Positions 36,684-48,300 of a stretch of DNA of 64,000 nt are shown here, in pieces. How positions within the stretch are numbered: the first letter of the stretch is position 1; each line of letters starts with the position of its first letter. A program made the translations under genes and the position numbers. The notes beneath the pieces were generated by a model. It had not been told where the DNA came from and did not search any database. It saw only the letters and a list, made by a program, of their open reading frames with translations. This stretch comes from Mycobacterium kansasii ATCC 12478 (GTDB lineage Bacteria; Actinomycetota; Actinomycetes; Mycobacteriales; Mycobacteriaceae): contig NC_022663.1 in NCBI RefSeq assembly GCF_000157895.3, positions 2,418,001 to 2,482,000 on the forward strand, given 5' to 3'.

Positions 36684-37954
36684 ACCTAATGCCTTCCACA
36701 TTGCGCACAACTATTTGCCACACCGACTGCGGACTTTGCTTTTGCTCGGCTCGGCTGGTAACGGATACAACAATGCACACCAGCGCGAGTGGCGCACCAT
36801 TGCGCTTGCAGTAACGGTCCGCGTACCGGATCTTCAGGCCCGTTGAAAATTGTTTTCCCGTACGCCGCTACGACGACCGATGAGCACGAGAATCACCATG
36901 AGGAAACCTCCGGGAGACGAGGAATCGGCCATCCGGGGCGGGCTCCGTCGTCGTCGACGGTCCGCTCGGGCCACTGCGCACCGAAATAATGCGGTGGTGC
37001 AATAACCTCCGAGTGAAACTATAGCATAATGCTACGTTACCTTGCAATTACTTACTTGTTACGCAGCCATTATTCCGCCATTAGATGTCGGATATTTTGA
37101 CATTCCTGGTACGGCTGAACTATATGCACCGGAAATGTAAACGGTCTTTACATCGCCACCGCGTGTCAGAGTGGCGATTCGATCTGAATCTGGATGGCTG
37201 TCCGATCAACTGAAGGGAACGCGCGGCCGTGAGGTACGGCGCAGTCGGGCGCGATCTGCAGGCAAAGGCAGTGGCTTTCAATGGCTTTCAATGGCTTTCA
37301 ATGGCCTTCCATATTGCAAGTTGCACCACGGGATCAACGCTCACGCCTCCTCGCTCTGATATCGGCTCGTCGCAGACTCAAGCCATTGGGCAGCAACGCT
37401 TTTGGCAGCACATCGAAACCGGACCGGCGGCGTTCTCACCGACCGTGAGCGTGCCGACCATCGGCTCGACGTCGTCACGAAACATCCAACAGAGTCCGGC
37501 CGTCCGGGTAGTAGCGACTTGCCGGTTGTCGGCGAACGTCCGTCGGGTCGTGCGCCGACACCGATGCGGGACTGACCGCTAGGGTGTTAACTCTGACCAG
37601 CACCACGATTTCGTCATCAACGTGTTCTTGTGCTCTCGTCCCCGGTGAAATCGGGGTCATATCGGGGTGATATCGGGACCGGCCGACGTACACAGGCGCC
37701 GCTCATCGCCGTGAGATCTTTGAAAACGACGCCGACCCACCCGTCCGGGCGCCGGCCAGGTTGGCTATCAAAAGCAACCTCCAGGCTCAATGAAAGGCGC
37801 CGGAATTCAAAACAGCGGCTCCGGGGGCACTCATTAGTGCTATCAATTCATCTGACAGTTAAAGATCACACATTGGTCGACGGACCGGCGGCGAGGGATC
37901 TCATTCCCGTATGATGATCCCGCGCCGACAGCGCCGCCAACTCGGATTGGCCAT
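36684..37954. other. Gene-poor, AT-richer region with small repeats
   Basis: About 1.27 kb without a convincing gene. It is AT-richer than the rest of the window around 37010-37150. It contains the 10-base tandem repeat noted at 37272-37306. Near 37650-37680 the word ATCGGGG occurs three times with 11-12 base spacing. No transposase or integrase remnant recognised. Confidence 0.4.
37272..37306 (+). repeat. 10-bp tandem repeat, TGGCTTTCAA x3.5
   Basis: TGGCTTTCAA repeats three times in perfect register, with a partial fourth copy (TGGCCTTCC). A short tandem repeat of this kind is likely to vary in copy number between strains. Confidence 0.8.
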
Positions 37955-38044
37955 TCACTCGGCCACGTTGTCGCAAGTGAACATCGCTGAGCTGTTGAAT
38001 GCGAGGGCTGCTTCGTTCTCGGTGAAAAGCAGTTCATAGGTCAT
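37955..38044 (-). CDS. 29-residue peptide with ideal ribosome-binding site
   Basis: The reading frame starts MTYELLFTENEAAL and ends MFTCDNVAE, with one Cys at residue 24 and net negative charge. The sequence AAGGAGGTGA, a full match to the 16S rRNA anti-Shine-Dalgarno, ends 5 bases before the ATG, one of the strongest such sites in the window. The frame could be read from further upstream (38194), but those residues are Arg/Pro/Ser-rich and lack coding character. It lies alone in a 2.5 kb gene-poor gap between the esterase and the solute-binding lipoprotein. No RiPP-modifying enzyme (radical SAM, YcaO, LanM, cyclase) is nearby. No family recognised; it could be a microprotein, a signal peptide precursor or a regulatory leader peptide. 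Confidence 0.5.
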   Translation of the reverse strand: MTYELLFTENEAALAFNSSAMFTCDNVAE

Positions 38045-39175
38045 ATCGTCACCTCCTTCAGCTTGCTGTGATATTGGGGGAGCGAATTTCGAGTAGATGA
38101 TGGCCGCGGAACTTGCCAGCGACGACTTCCCGTCACCGACTCGCCGGCCTCGCGGAGCCGGCCCCGCATGAGACCCGGCGGGAACGCCTGACACCGCCTC
38201 GTCGGCCGGTGCATCGCCGACGTCCAGACATTGGACCAGCTGCCACAGGCTGTTGCCTACTGAATTCCGCCGGCGGCGGGTCCGGCACCCCAGGTGCAGG
38301 AGGTGTTGTTATCCCGTCGCCAATCTTCGCGGCAGCTACGCAACCCTTGCCGCCAAGCCCGGACCCTGCCTGCGAGCGGTTGCTACAACTATCAGGTCTG
38401 GCATTTTTTTCCATAGTCACGCTTTCCTCGATGGAGCCAATCTCGCCGGAAGATGACAATCCCCGACGAGGTCGATCATGCGGTCAATTCACGTCATCCA
38501 GGACGCTGTACCACGTCGGCGCTCGCCCTCTCATCGAATAAACAGCACGCCAGTGGGGGCGCGCCAGAGTCACATCGACTCATTCGCCGGGCCGATGTGA
38601 GACAAAGTGCCCACAGCTCGTGTATCCCTCGCTCAGCTGGGTGCAGAACTTCCCGACCAGATCCACGATGGCGACAAAGTGCCACATTACATTCGGCAAA
38701 TTAGTGACGCGGTACAACCGGCCCGTGAGGGCGAATGCAGGTCCATGGTGCCATCGATCCATGGTGAGGATTCGTTCATTTGTCAACGCATTTTACAAGG
38801 CAGCCATCCACGACGCTCCGTGGCTAGTTCCAACGCATGTGATTTCCGCAACGTCCGGTACCTCAACCTGGACCAGCCGCACATTCCGCGTGTAGACATA
38901 TCGGTAATTTTGGAAGGACGGCCGTCAGGTGCGGGAGGGCCGATACCCCCTACATCGTCACGCCTAACGGTGATGCCGCCTTGACCGGGAACATTGATTT
39001 GGTACATCAAGTCAAAGCGACAGTTGAACGTGACGGATCGGCCCCACTCACAATCCACCTGCGGTGCGAAGTCGAATGGGATTCAATCAGCCAATGAAAT
39101 CCGTCGAGCTCCCGACAGGAGGGACATCGGGCGCATGACGACACCGAGTTCACTAACTGAAAGGGAGACACGTTG
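38045..39175. other. Intergenic, about 1.1 kb
   Basis: Upstream of the small peptide and of the solute-binding lipoprotein. A minus-strand frame from ATG 38414 (MEKNARPDSCSNRSQ) to 38133 has GAGGAAAG about 10 bases ahead but becomes Arg-rich low-complexity, so it is not called. No other coding pattern. Confidence 0.35.
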
Positions 39176-39979
39176 ATGTCGGTTCGGAGGCGGCAGCTTG
39201 TGGTTGCCGGCGTGGCCGTGGCGGCTTCCGCCGGATTGGCGGCATGCGACGTCGCGGGCAGGCCGCCCAACGATAGGCGAACCCTACGGGTGGGAGCGGC
39301 GTTTCCTGATCCGCCCTTCAACGGCATGCCCACAGGTGGCGGTTTCGACATCGACCTGATGACCGAGATTGCCCGAGCCCTAGGCACTGAAGTCAGCTTC
39401 ATTCGCTACGAAGGCGCCGACTTCAACGGCATCTTCGGTGCGCTCAACAGCGGTGACTACGACTGCGTCGCAGCCGGAACCACCGTAACACCCGAACGTG
39501 AGAAGCAAGCGGCATTCGTTGCGCCATACCTGATCTCGGGTCAGTCACTGGCCGTCGACACCGCCCGGCTGCCGAACGTGCGATCCATTGACGACCTGTC
39601 TGGACTGACAATCGGCGTCCAGCAGGGCAACACCAGCCAGCCAATCGCGAATCGCCTTGTCGCCGAAGGTCGAGCCGGCGCCGTGCGGGTATACGACTAT
39701 GGCGCTGTCCGTTCAGCGATAACCGACTTGACCACTGGCGGCTGCGACGCCTTCATGAAGCTGGCGCCGGTGCTGACCGAGCTGGTCAAGCCGGTGCAAG
39801 GCGTCGAGGTCGTCCAGCGTACGGGCATATCGGTAGAAAAGATCGCAATCGGGGTCCCCAAAACGGACCACGACCTTCTCGAGCGGATCACCACCGCACA
39901 GGCCGCCCTGGAGGAGAACGGAACCCTGCCAAGGCTCCGACAGCGATGGCTCGGCAATCCCAATCTCAACCAAGCCTAA
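39176..39979 (+). CDS. Solute-binding lipoprotein, amino-acid type (SBP family 3)
   Basis: 267 residues from ATG 39176 with AAGGGAG 8 bases upstream. Signal peptide RRRQLVVAGVAVAASAGLAAC is a lipoprotein signal (lipobox LAAC) with a run of Arg, possibly Tat-compatible. The mature domain shows the family 3 pattern: LRVGAAFPDPPF, GFDIDLMTEIARALG, FNGIFGALNSGDYDCVAAGTTVTPEREK, LSGLTIGVQQGNT and a C-terminal LRQRWLG. Such proteins capture polar amino acids or opines for ABC importers. No permease or ATPase gene is next to it, so it is an orphan binding protein, perhaps used for sensing. Confidence 0.88.
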   Translation: MSVRRRQLVVAGVAVAASAGLAACDVAGRPPNDRRTLRVGAAFPDPPFNGMPTGGGFDIDLMTEIARALGTEVSFIRYEGADFNGIFGALNSGDYDCVAAGTTVTPEREKQAAFVAPYLISGQSLAVDTARLPNVRSIDDLSGLTIGVQQGNTSQPIANRLVAEGRAGAVRVYDYGAVRSAITDLTTGGCDAFMKLAPVLTELVKPVQGVEVVQRTGISVEKIAIGVPKTDHDLLERITTAQAALEENGTLPRLRQRWLGNPNLNQA

Positions 39980-40057
39980 CCGCGCCACGCCTCGCTGCAC
40001 GTGTCCGGCCGCTGCTCGGGTTGCCCAATGGCATAGTTGACAGACTCGCGGCCCACA

Positions 40058-40960
40058 TCAGCCATTCGAGTGGATAATCCTTTCCAGCCCAGCCTTATAG
40101 GCGAACAGGCTATGGCGCCACAGTGGGTCGATCGACCCGCCGCTGTCGACCTCGATCGCCCTGCCCACGTGTTTGTAGAAAAACGGCGGCAGGTATGGCA
40201 CCAGATCAAGGAAGTTCACCACCCGATAACAGCTCGTGATTGCCTGATTGAAAGCCTTTGCGAAGTCACACAGCCCTGCGATAGGTCCCGCGAAGGTGAT
40301 GGTGTTCGGTCGTAGGTTCGGCGTCATGTTGCGGAAGATATCGGGCGCAGCAAGCACCGCAAGCGCTGCGCCAAGGCTGTGCCCCGTAACGAGAATTCTG
40401 TCGCAGCCCGTAGCCGCGCTGGCGATGTTGTTGACCACGCTTTCGCGAACCAACTGGTAGACAGTCTGAAAGCCCGAATGCACATACCCGAACCCGCCTA
40501 CTGGTTCATAAGGTTCAGGTATGGCGCCCAAGTCGGTGATCACATCGTCAAACGTGATGGTGCCGCGGAAGGCCACGAACGCGGTACGGGTAGATGCATT
40601 GCGCCCCATCAGCCCAAATATGTTGGCATTGAAGGCCAACTGTGTCACCTCGGGATGCTTTGCGGCTTTCTTCCCAGCAGTAATGGCATCGACCTTGATC
40701 AACGCGGTCTGAACAAATCCCGGCGGAAGCGGCACGTTGTTGCAGTCCGTCACCGAATAGGCGGCCAGGCACAATGGTAGCGGCACGTCCAGAGCAAATT
40801 GCGGGTCAAACCCGGTGACAATACTGGAATCCGGCCCGGTCGCATAGGCGGTGTTCATCAGCGGCGTAGCCCACGGCGCGAAAAGTCCCGCACCACCGAA
40901 CAACGCTGCGCCAATTGAGAATTGCCGACGCGAGAGTTCTGCACGCTGTCCGTATTTCAC
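40058..40960 (-). CDS. Exported class 3 lipase
   Basis: 300 residues from GTG, with AGAAAGG 6 bases upstream. The N-terminus has a twin-arginine signal (SRRQFSIGAALFGG), so export is probably folded and Tat-dependent. The class 3 lipase (fungal-type) domain has TAFVAFRGTI at the oxyanion region, the nucleophile elbow VTGHSLGAALAVLAA, an acid in RVVNFLDLVPYLPP and His in DPLWRHSLFAYK. Substrate is likely a neutral lipid or ester. It faces the lipoprotein gene tail to tail and lies 1.36 kb upstream of the NRPS on the opposite strand. Confidence 0.9.
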   Translation of the reverse strand: MKYGQRAELSRRQFSIGAALFGGAGLFAPWATPLMNTAYATGPDSSIVTGFDPQFALDVPLPLCLAAYSVTDCNNVPLPPGFVQTALIKVDAITAGKKAAKHPEVTQLAFNANIFGLMGRNASTRTAFVAFRGTITFDDVITDLGAIPEPYEPVGGFGYVHSGFQTVYQLVRESVVNNIASAATGCDRILVTGHSLGAALAVLAAPDIFRNMTPNLRPNTITFAGPIAGLCDFAKAFNQAITSCYRVVNFLDLVPYLPPFFYKHVGRAIEVDSGGSIDPLWRHSLFAYKAGLERIIHSNG

Positions 40961-42320
40961 CGAAAGCCTTTCTTAGCTTGACGACACATACATCCCGCGG
41001 GCGGGGCAGGCACACGCTACCGACAACTTCGGCCCTGCGGCCCGAGCCGTTGTTCGTCTGTCATCAAGCTGAGACCTGGCCGTTCCATAGTCGGACCGAA
41101 CGGCACAGGGCCCGAGTTGGCTATAATATGTTGCGGCACAACATGATGCGCCTATTTACTGCGCCTGACAGCTGCTCGTGCAAGCACAGGCGCGATTGGG
41201 ATCACGCATATAACTGGTCGTCCCGATGCCTGAAATACGCGCACGGCCGAATCTCCTCCAAACATCCCGAACTCGATTGGCTGTCACTGGTTTACGCTCC
41301 GTTGCCGACACTCGTCGGCTGTTATGGGCGACTGTCGACGCCCTGCACTGCTGGACGAGGGACTGGTCGATACTCAGTGAGGTGCTGCCGGCGATACACC
41401 CGGGCAGTGGGATATCCGCGGTGCAGGCATGGGCCGTTGCGACCCAAGTCAGCTCCGGCATTGGGGCAGAGTGTCGCGGTGTCGTGGCGACACGGGAATA
41501 TGTGCACACACCGCGCGACCGCAACTGATCATCCGGGGCGCTTTGCCTCATCCGAACGAAACAGTTGAGCTGGTTTAACCCTGGCGACAACTCCGTAGCT
41601 GGTGTTAATTACTTCCGGATGGTCTCGAAACCCCATAGAGTGCAACAGATAACGCTCTGCACATGATGTTGACCATTCTTACCGGTTTGGTCGATGCCGA
41701 CGAAGGTTTGCCTCAAGGAGGAATGCGCGTGACGTTGCGGGTCCTGCTGCGCACATGGCATCGACCACCAGCACGCTGGCACGACGCAACGGCGCTCGTG
41801 CGTTGCCCCCGCAGGCATGGCCATGCAGCTGTCTTGACTGTTGAGACCGTGTCCGGATCAGGCCGCCGCAAACCGCGGTTGGCAGTCGGACTCACAACGA
41901 GCGATGCGCTGTCAGAACCCGATGACTCAACCAGCTGAGTCGTTGAAAGTTCCTTTTCGCTGTGTCCAATCCATGTCCACGACGGGCGGTGCGGTGATCG
42001 CAGCACCAATAGGACTGCAGCCCGGGGGTTTCCAACACCACCTGTCGACCCGAACCCGACCGTGATGTCGCCGGAATCGGCCCGCCGTACGTCGTTCGTT
42101 GCCAGTGGGCGTCGCCAATCAACGGGCGAATTGCGTTAGGCGCTCGAGGCAAAGCGGATGTCCTTGAACAACACCGGCGAAGACGCCATATGAGATCGCC
42201 ACCGAGTGCTGTCCGTTTGCCGCAGGTCGTCTTGCAGTGAACGATCGTCGACTGACGGCCGAGCGATGCTCAGCCCGAACGTAATTGGACATATGGCCGT
42301 TGAGCAGGCAGGTGACTCGA
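40961..42320. other. Intergenic region before the NRPS, 1.36 kb
   Basis: Divergent space between the lipase and the NRPS. Overlapping open frames of up to 217 codons exist but have no family pattern and low coding character. It contains a PE-like start fragment at 41714-41740. The NRPS promoter must lie here or just upstream, but no clear -35/-10 pair stands out. Confidence 0.4.
41714..41740 (+). pseudogene. Remnant of a PE15-like gene start
   Basis: The ribosome-binding site and first codons of a PE15-like gene, CAAGGAGGAATGCGCGTGAC followed by GTTGCGGGTC (reading V-T-L-R-V), are present and then the homology ends. It matches the PE-like start at 28656 in reverse orientation over about 26 bases with one mismatch. 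Downstream sequence no longer encodes a PE domain. Confidence 0.45.
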
Positions 42321-45300
42321 ATGCGTAATGCCGAGTCCTTCGGGTTACCGCAAGCCGACGTGCGCGACGAACAGTCATGCCTGTCGGCGTGGGATAACGC
42401 GGCCGCGTTGACCACTACCGGGTTGGCTGGGGCGACTGTGCCTGGGTTGTTTGCCGAGCAGGTGGCTCGGAGCCCGTCGGCGCCGGCGCTGACATTCCTT
42501 GGGACCACGTTGACCTACCGTGAGCTGGATCAGGCCGCTGACCAGCTGGCGTGGCGATTGGCCGGGCACGGGATTGGCCGCGGTGACGTGGTGGCACTGC
42601 TGCTGCAGCGATCAGCCGAGGCGGTGATCGCTGTCGCGGCAGTACTGAAAACCGGTGCGGCTTATCTGCCGATCGATCCGGCTCTTCCCGATGCCCGCAT
42701 CACGTTGATGATCGACGACGCCATGCCGGTGGCCGCGCTGACCACCACCGGACTGCGCCCACGCCTGAGCGGCCACCAGCTACCGCTCATCGCCGTCGAC
42801 GACCCGACCCTTAGGTGTTCGCCCAGTTACCCCCTCGACCATCCCCGCCCCGACGATATCGCCTACATCATCTACACCTCCGGCACCACCGGAACACCCA
42901 AAGGCGTGGCTATCAGCCACCACAACATCACCCAACTGCTCACCGCACCAACAGCTTTCACCCCGGCCGCCGGGCAAACACTGACCCACTGCCATTCCTA
43001 CGGCTTCGACGTATCGGTATGGGAGATCTGGAGCGCCCTGCTGCACGGCGCCCGGCTGCTCGTCGTCCCTGAAACCATCACCGGCTCCCCCACCGAATTG
43101 CACCGACTACTGACCACCGAACACGTCAACGTGGTGATCCAGACGCCGTCAGCATTTTCTGCGCTCCTGCGGGCAGCCGAGGTCCCACAACACCAACCAA
43201 GCCCTCGGCTGCAACTGGATGCGGTGATCTTTGGTGGTGAGGCCTGCCCGCCCGCGCTGGTGGACCGGTGCCGGACGACCGGGCAGCTACTGATCAACGC
43301 ATACGGTCCGACCGAGACCACGATCTATACATCGATGAGCGCCTCGTTGCGTCCGGGGGCGGGTGTGGTTCCTATTGGGTCGCCGGTGCCGGGGGCGGCG
43401 TTGTTTGTGTTGGATGCGGGTTTGCGTCCGGTGCCGGTCGGGGTGGCCGGGGAATTGTATGTGGCCGGGGCCGGGGTGGGTTATGGGTATGTGCGCCGGG
43501 GTGGGTTGACCGCCTCGCGGTTTGTGGCCTGCCCCTTCGGCGCGGCGGCGGGAACACGGATGTATCGCACCGGGGATGTGGTGCGCTGGGGCGCTGATGG
43601 GCAGCTGCAGTTCCTCGGGCGCGCCGACGAGCAGGTCAAAATCCGCGGGTACCGCATCGAGCCCGCCGAGATCGAAGCAGTGCTCACCGGCCATCCCCGA
43701 GTGGCCCAGGCAGTCGTCGTAGCGCACACACCGGCCTTGGAGCCCACCGCCGATGACGCGGCTGAGAAGCAATTGCTGGCCTATGTGGTCCTCGATCGGG
43801 AGACGACGCTAACGCGGGACGAGCAGCGAGAATCGCAACTGATTGAGCAGTGGCGGGGAGTTTACGACAATCTGCATTCGGCATTTTTTGACGCAGGCAT
43901 GCTGCCAGCAGCCCTAAGCGACAATTTCGCCGGTTGGAATAGCAGCTACACCGAAGCGCCCATCCCCCCGGATGAAATGCGGGACTGGCGATCAGCCACG
44001 GTGCGTCGGATAACCGGGTTGGACCCCAAGCGGGTGCTGGAGATCGGGGTGGGTTCCGGGCTGTTGCTGGGACAGCTGGCCCCACAGTGTCTCGAGTATT
44101 GGGGCACCGATATCTGCGAATCCACGATCAAGGCACTAGGCGTCGCGGCGGCTGGCCAACCGTGGGGTGATCGGGTGCGCTTGCACGCACAGCCCGCAGA
44201 CTCGGCCAAGGGATTGCCGCACAGTCACTTTGACGTGGTGATCCTCAACTCGGTGATCCAGTACTTCCCGAGCGTGGCCTATCTACTCGATGTGCTCACC
44301 ACGGCACTGCAACTGCTCACACCCGGCGGGGCATTGTTTATCGGTGACGTGCGCAACCTGAGCTTGCTGCAAGCATTTATCACCGGGGTGGTCTGCGCCG
44401 ACACCACCAGCACCCACGCCAGCCCCGCGGCGCTGCGCGAACGAATACGCCACGAAATACTCGCCGAACAAGAACTGCTGCTAGCACCGGAATTCTTCGC
44501 CGCTGTGCCCCAACACCTCAGCGACATCGCCGCCGTGGACATCCAACTCAAACACATGACAGCAGTCAACGAACTCAGCAACTACCGCTACGACGTCATA
44601 CTGCGCAAAGCACCAACACCCATACACTGCCTAGCCGAGCTGCCCACCCAACCCTGGCAGCACTACCAAAGCCTCGACAAGCTGGCCCACTACCTCCACA
44701 CCCAACAACCAGCCCAGCTACGCATCACCGGAATACCCCACGGCGGAATCTGGCCCGACATCACCATGGCCCACACCCTGACCCACACCCACGACCCCAC
44801 CGCGCTGCACCAACGCCGCCCAACCATCCCCACCACCACAGTCCTACCCCACCAATGCCACCAACTGGCCCAACACCTGGGATACACCACCACCCTGACC
44901 TACTCACCCACCCCCGGCCTGATCGACCTCATCTACACCCGCACCCCCCACCCCACCCACACCGCGCTGACCAACGTCTACCTGCCCACCCACCCCCTCC
45001 ACGACATCACCAACTACGCCAACAACCCCTCGGCCATCGAACTGATCACCCAAATCCGCCGCCACGCAGCCACCCAACTCCCCCCACACATGATCCCCGC
45101 AGCGATCATGACCATCGACGCCCTACCACTAACCCTCAACGGCAAACTCGACCGACAAGCCCTACCCACCCCCCAGTTCGTCAGCGACAAAACCTACCGA
45201 GCCCCCCGCGACCACCACGAACACACACTGGCCACCCTCTTCGGCGAAATCCTCGGACTAACCCGAATCGGCATCGACGACAACTTCTTTCACCTAGGCG

Positions 45301-48300
45301 GCCACTCCCTATCAGCCACCCGCCTAGCAGCACGCATCCGCGCCGAACTCGGCATCGACATCTCAATCCGAACAATATTCACCACACCCACCGTCGCCGG
45401 CCTAACCACCACCATCAAAACCCCCAACCCCAAACCAGCCCAGCCACCACTGACCACCCGACCCCGACCCCCCCAAATCCCCCTATCCTTCGCACAGTCT
45501 CGGTTGTGGTTCATCCACAAGTACGAGGGCCCCTCAGCGACCTATAACGTTCCGTTAGCGCTGCGGATGACCGGCGAACTCGATGTCGAGGCACTCATTG
45601 CGGCCATCGGCGACCTGGTGACCCGTCACGAAGCGCTACGCACGGTGTTCCCCGAAACCGACGGTGTCCCCTGGCAGCGGATCGTGCCGGCCGAAGCGGT
45701 GGATTCGCCGGTATCGGTGACCGAGGTCGCCGACGAACAGGAGTTGGCGCAAGCGGTGGCTCAGGCCGCTCAATATCGCTTCGATCTGACAACTCAGATC
45801 CCGATACGGGTCGATGTGCTGCAACTATCGGCCACCGAGTGCGTGTTGGTGTTGGTGGTGCACCACATCGCCGCCGACGGGGCCTCGCTGGTGCCGTTGG
45901 CCCATGATCTGGCCGCGGCCTACACCACGCGCTGTCTCGGCCAACCGCCGCATTGGTCACCGCTGCCGGTGCAGTACGCCGACTACACCTTGTGGCAACA
46001 CGAAATCCTGGGCTGCGAAGACGATCCCAACAGCCAGATGGCGCGGCAGGTCGCGTACTGGCGTGACGAGCTGGCCGGAGCGCCCGAACACATCACGTTG
46101 GCCTCAGATCGACCCCGACCGGCCCGGCAGTCGTTTCGCGGGGGGATGGTGCCGTTCACCATCGGCGCCAAGCTGCGCGAGCGCCTCCAGCAGCTGGCTC
46201 ACGACACAGGCACCACCATGTCGATGATGCTGCAGGCCGGGTTGGCGGTGCTGTTACGCAAACTCGGCGCCGGTGATGACGTCACGATCGGCGGACCGAT
46301 CGCTGGACGCACCGACCAAGCGCTGACCAACCTGATCGGGTTTTTCGTCAACAGCTGGGTGTTGCGAGTCGACACCTCCGGCAACCCGACTTTCGCTGAC
46401 GTGCTCCAGCAGGTGCGTGCCAAGGCGCTGGCCGCCTATGAAAACCAGGACGCTCCGTTTGAACGTCTGGTAGAGGTGCTCAACCCGAGACGGTCGACGG
46501 CCTACCATCCCCTGTTCCAAGTGGCATTCGCTCTGCAAAACAATCCCGTGCCTGCAGTCGAACTGCCCGGGATAGAGATCGAATTTCTGACCGTGTCCAC
46601 CGGCGCGGCCAAGTTCGACTTGTTCATCAACCTGGTGGATCTGCCCCCGGCCGCCGGGAAGCCGCAAGCTATGCCCGCCAGCATCGAATACGCGGCCGAC
46701 CTGTTCAACCGCGACACCATCGAAAGGTTCGCCGGCTACTACCTACGCCTGCTGCACACCGTCACTACCGACCCATACCGGCGTATCGAGGTGATCGACG
46801 TCCTTGATCCCGCCGAATGCGTCCAGATGCTGACTCGATCCAACACCACCGCCGCCACCGGACCGGCCGGGTTGGCTGGGGCGACTGTGCCTGGGTTGTT
46901 TGCCGAGCAGGTGGCTCGGAGCCCGTCGGCGCCGGCGCTGACCTTCCTTGGGACCACGTTGACCTACCGTGAGCTGGATCAGGCCGCTGACCAGCTGGCG
47001 TGGCGATTGGCCGGGCACGGGATTGGCCGCGGTGACGTGGTGGCGCTGCTGCTGCAGCGATCAGCCGAGGCGGTGATCGCTGTCGCGGCAGTACTGAAAA
47101 CCGGTGCGGCTTATCTGCCGATCGATCCGGCTCTTCCCGATGCCCGCATCACGTTGATGATCGACGACGCCATGCCGGTGGCCGCGCTGACCACCACCGG
47201 ACTGCGCCCACGCCTGAGCGGCCACCAGCTACCGCTCATCGCCGTCGACGACCCGACCCTTAGGTGTTCGCCCAGTTACCCCCTCGACCATCCCCGCCCC
47301 GACGATATCGCCTACATCATCTACACCTCCGGCACCACCGGAACACCCAAAGGCGTGGCTATCAGCCACCACAACATCACCCAACTGCTCACCGCACCAA
47401 CAGCTTTCACCCCGGCCGCCGGGCAAACACTGACCCACTGCCATTCCTACGGCTTCGACGTATCGGTATGGGAGATCTGGAGCGCCCTGCTGCACGGCGC
47501 CCGGCTGCTCGTCGTCCCTGAAACCATCACCGGCTCCCCCACCGAATTGCACCGACTACTGACCACCGAACACGTCAACGTGGTGATCCAGACGCCGTCA
47601 GCATTTTCTGCGCTCCTGCGGGCAGCCGAGGTCCCACAACACCAACCAAGCCCTCGGCTGCAACTGGATGCGGTGATCTTTGGTGGTGAGGCCTGCCCGC
47701 CCGCGCTGGTGGACCGGTGCCGGACGACCGGGCAGCTACTGATCAATCAATACGGCCCTTCGGAGACGACCATGTATGTGGCCCATGCGTCGTTGCGTCC
47801 GGGGGCGGGTGTGGTTCCTATTGGGTCGCCGGTGCCGGGGGCGGCGTTGTTTGTGTTGGATGCGGGTTTGCGTCCGGTGCCGGTCGGGGTGGCCGGGGAA
47901 TTGTATGTGGCCGGGGCCGGGGTGGGTTATGGGTATGTGCGCCGGGGTGGGTTGACCGCCTCGCGGTTTGTGGCCTGCCCCTTCGGCGCGGCGGCGGGAA
48001 CACGGATGTATCGCACCGGGGATGTGGTGCGCTGGGGCGCTGATGGGCAGCTGCAGTTCCTCGGGCGCGCCGACGAGCAGGTCAAAATCCGCGGGTACCG
48101 CATCGAGCCCGCCGAGATCGAAGCAGTGCTCACCGGCCATCCCCGAGTGGCCCAGGCAGTCGTCGTAGCGCACACACCGGCCTTGGAGCCCACCGCCGAT
48201 GACGCGGCTGAGAAGCAATTGCTGGCCTATGTGGTCCTCGATCGGGAGACGACGCTAACGCGGGACGAGCAGCGAGAATCGCAACTGATTGAGCAGTGGC

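Noticed and set aside
38133..38414. Possible second small gene (MEKNARPDSCSNRSQ...) upstream of the 29-residue peptide
   Set aside because: Ribosome-binding site is weaker and too far, and the second half is Arg-rich low complexity.
40915..41568. 217-codon plus-strand frame before the NRPS
   Set aside because: Starts inside the lipase gene on the other strand, has no family pattern and is rich in Arg, Cys and His.
44855..45547. Pro/His-rich 230-codon frame inside the NRPS, repeated at 49301-50059
   Set aside because: Caused by the C/A-rich codon style of the NRPS in another frame; the NRPS frame carries conserved motifs throughout.
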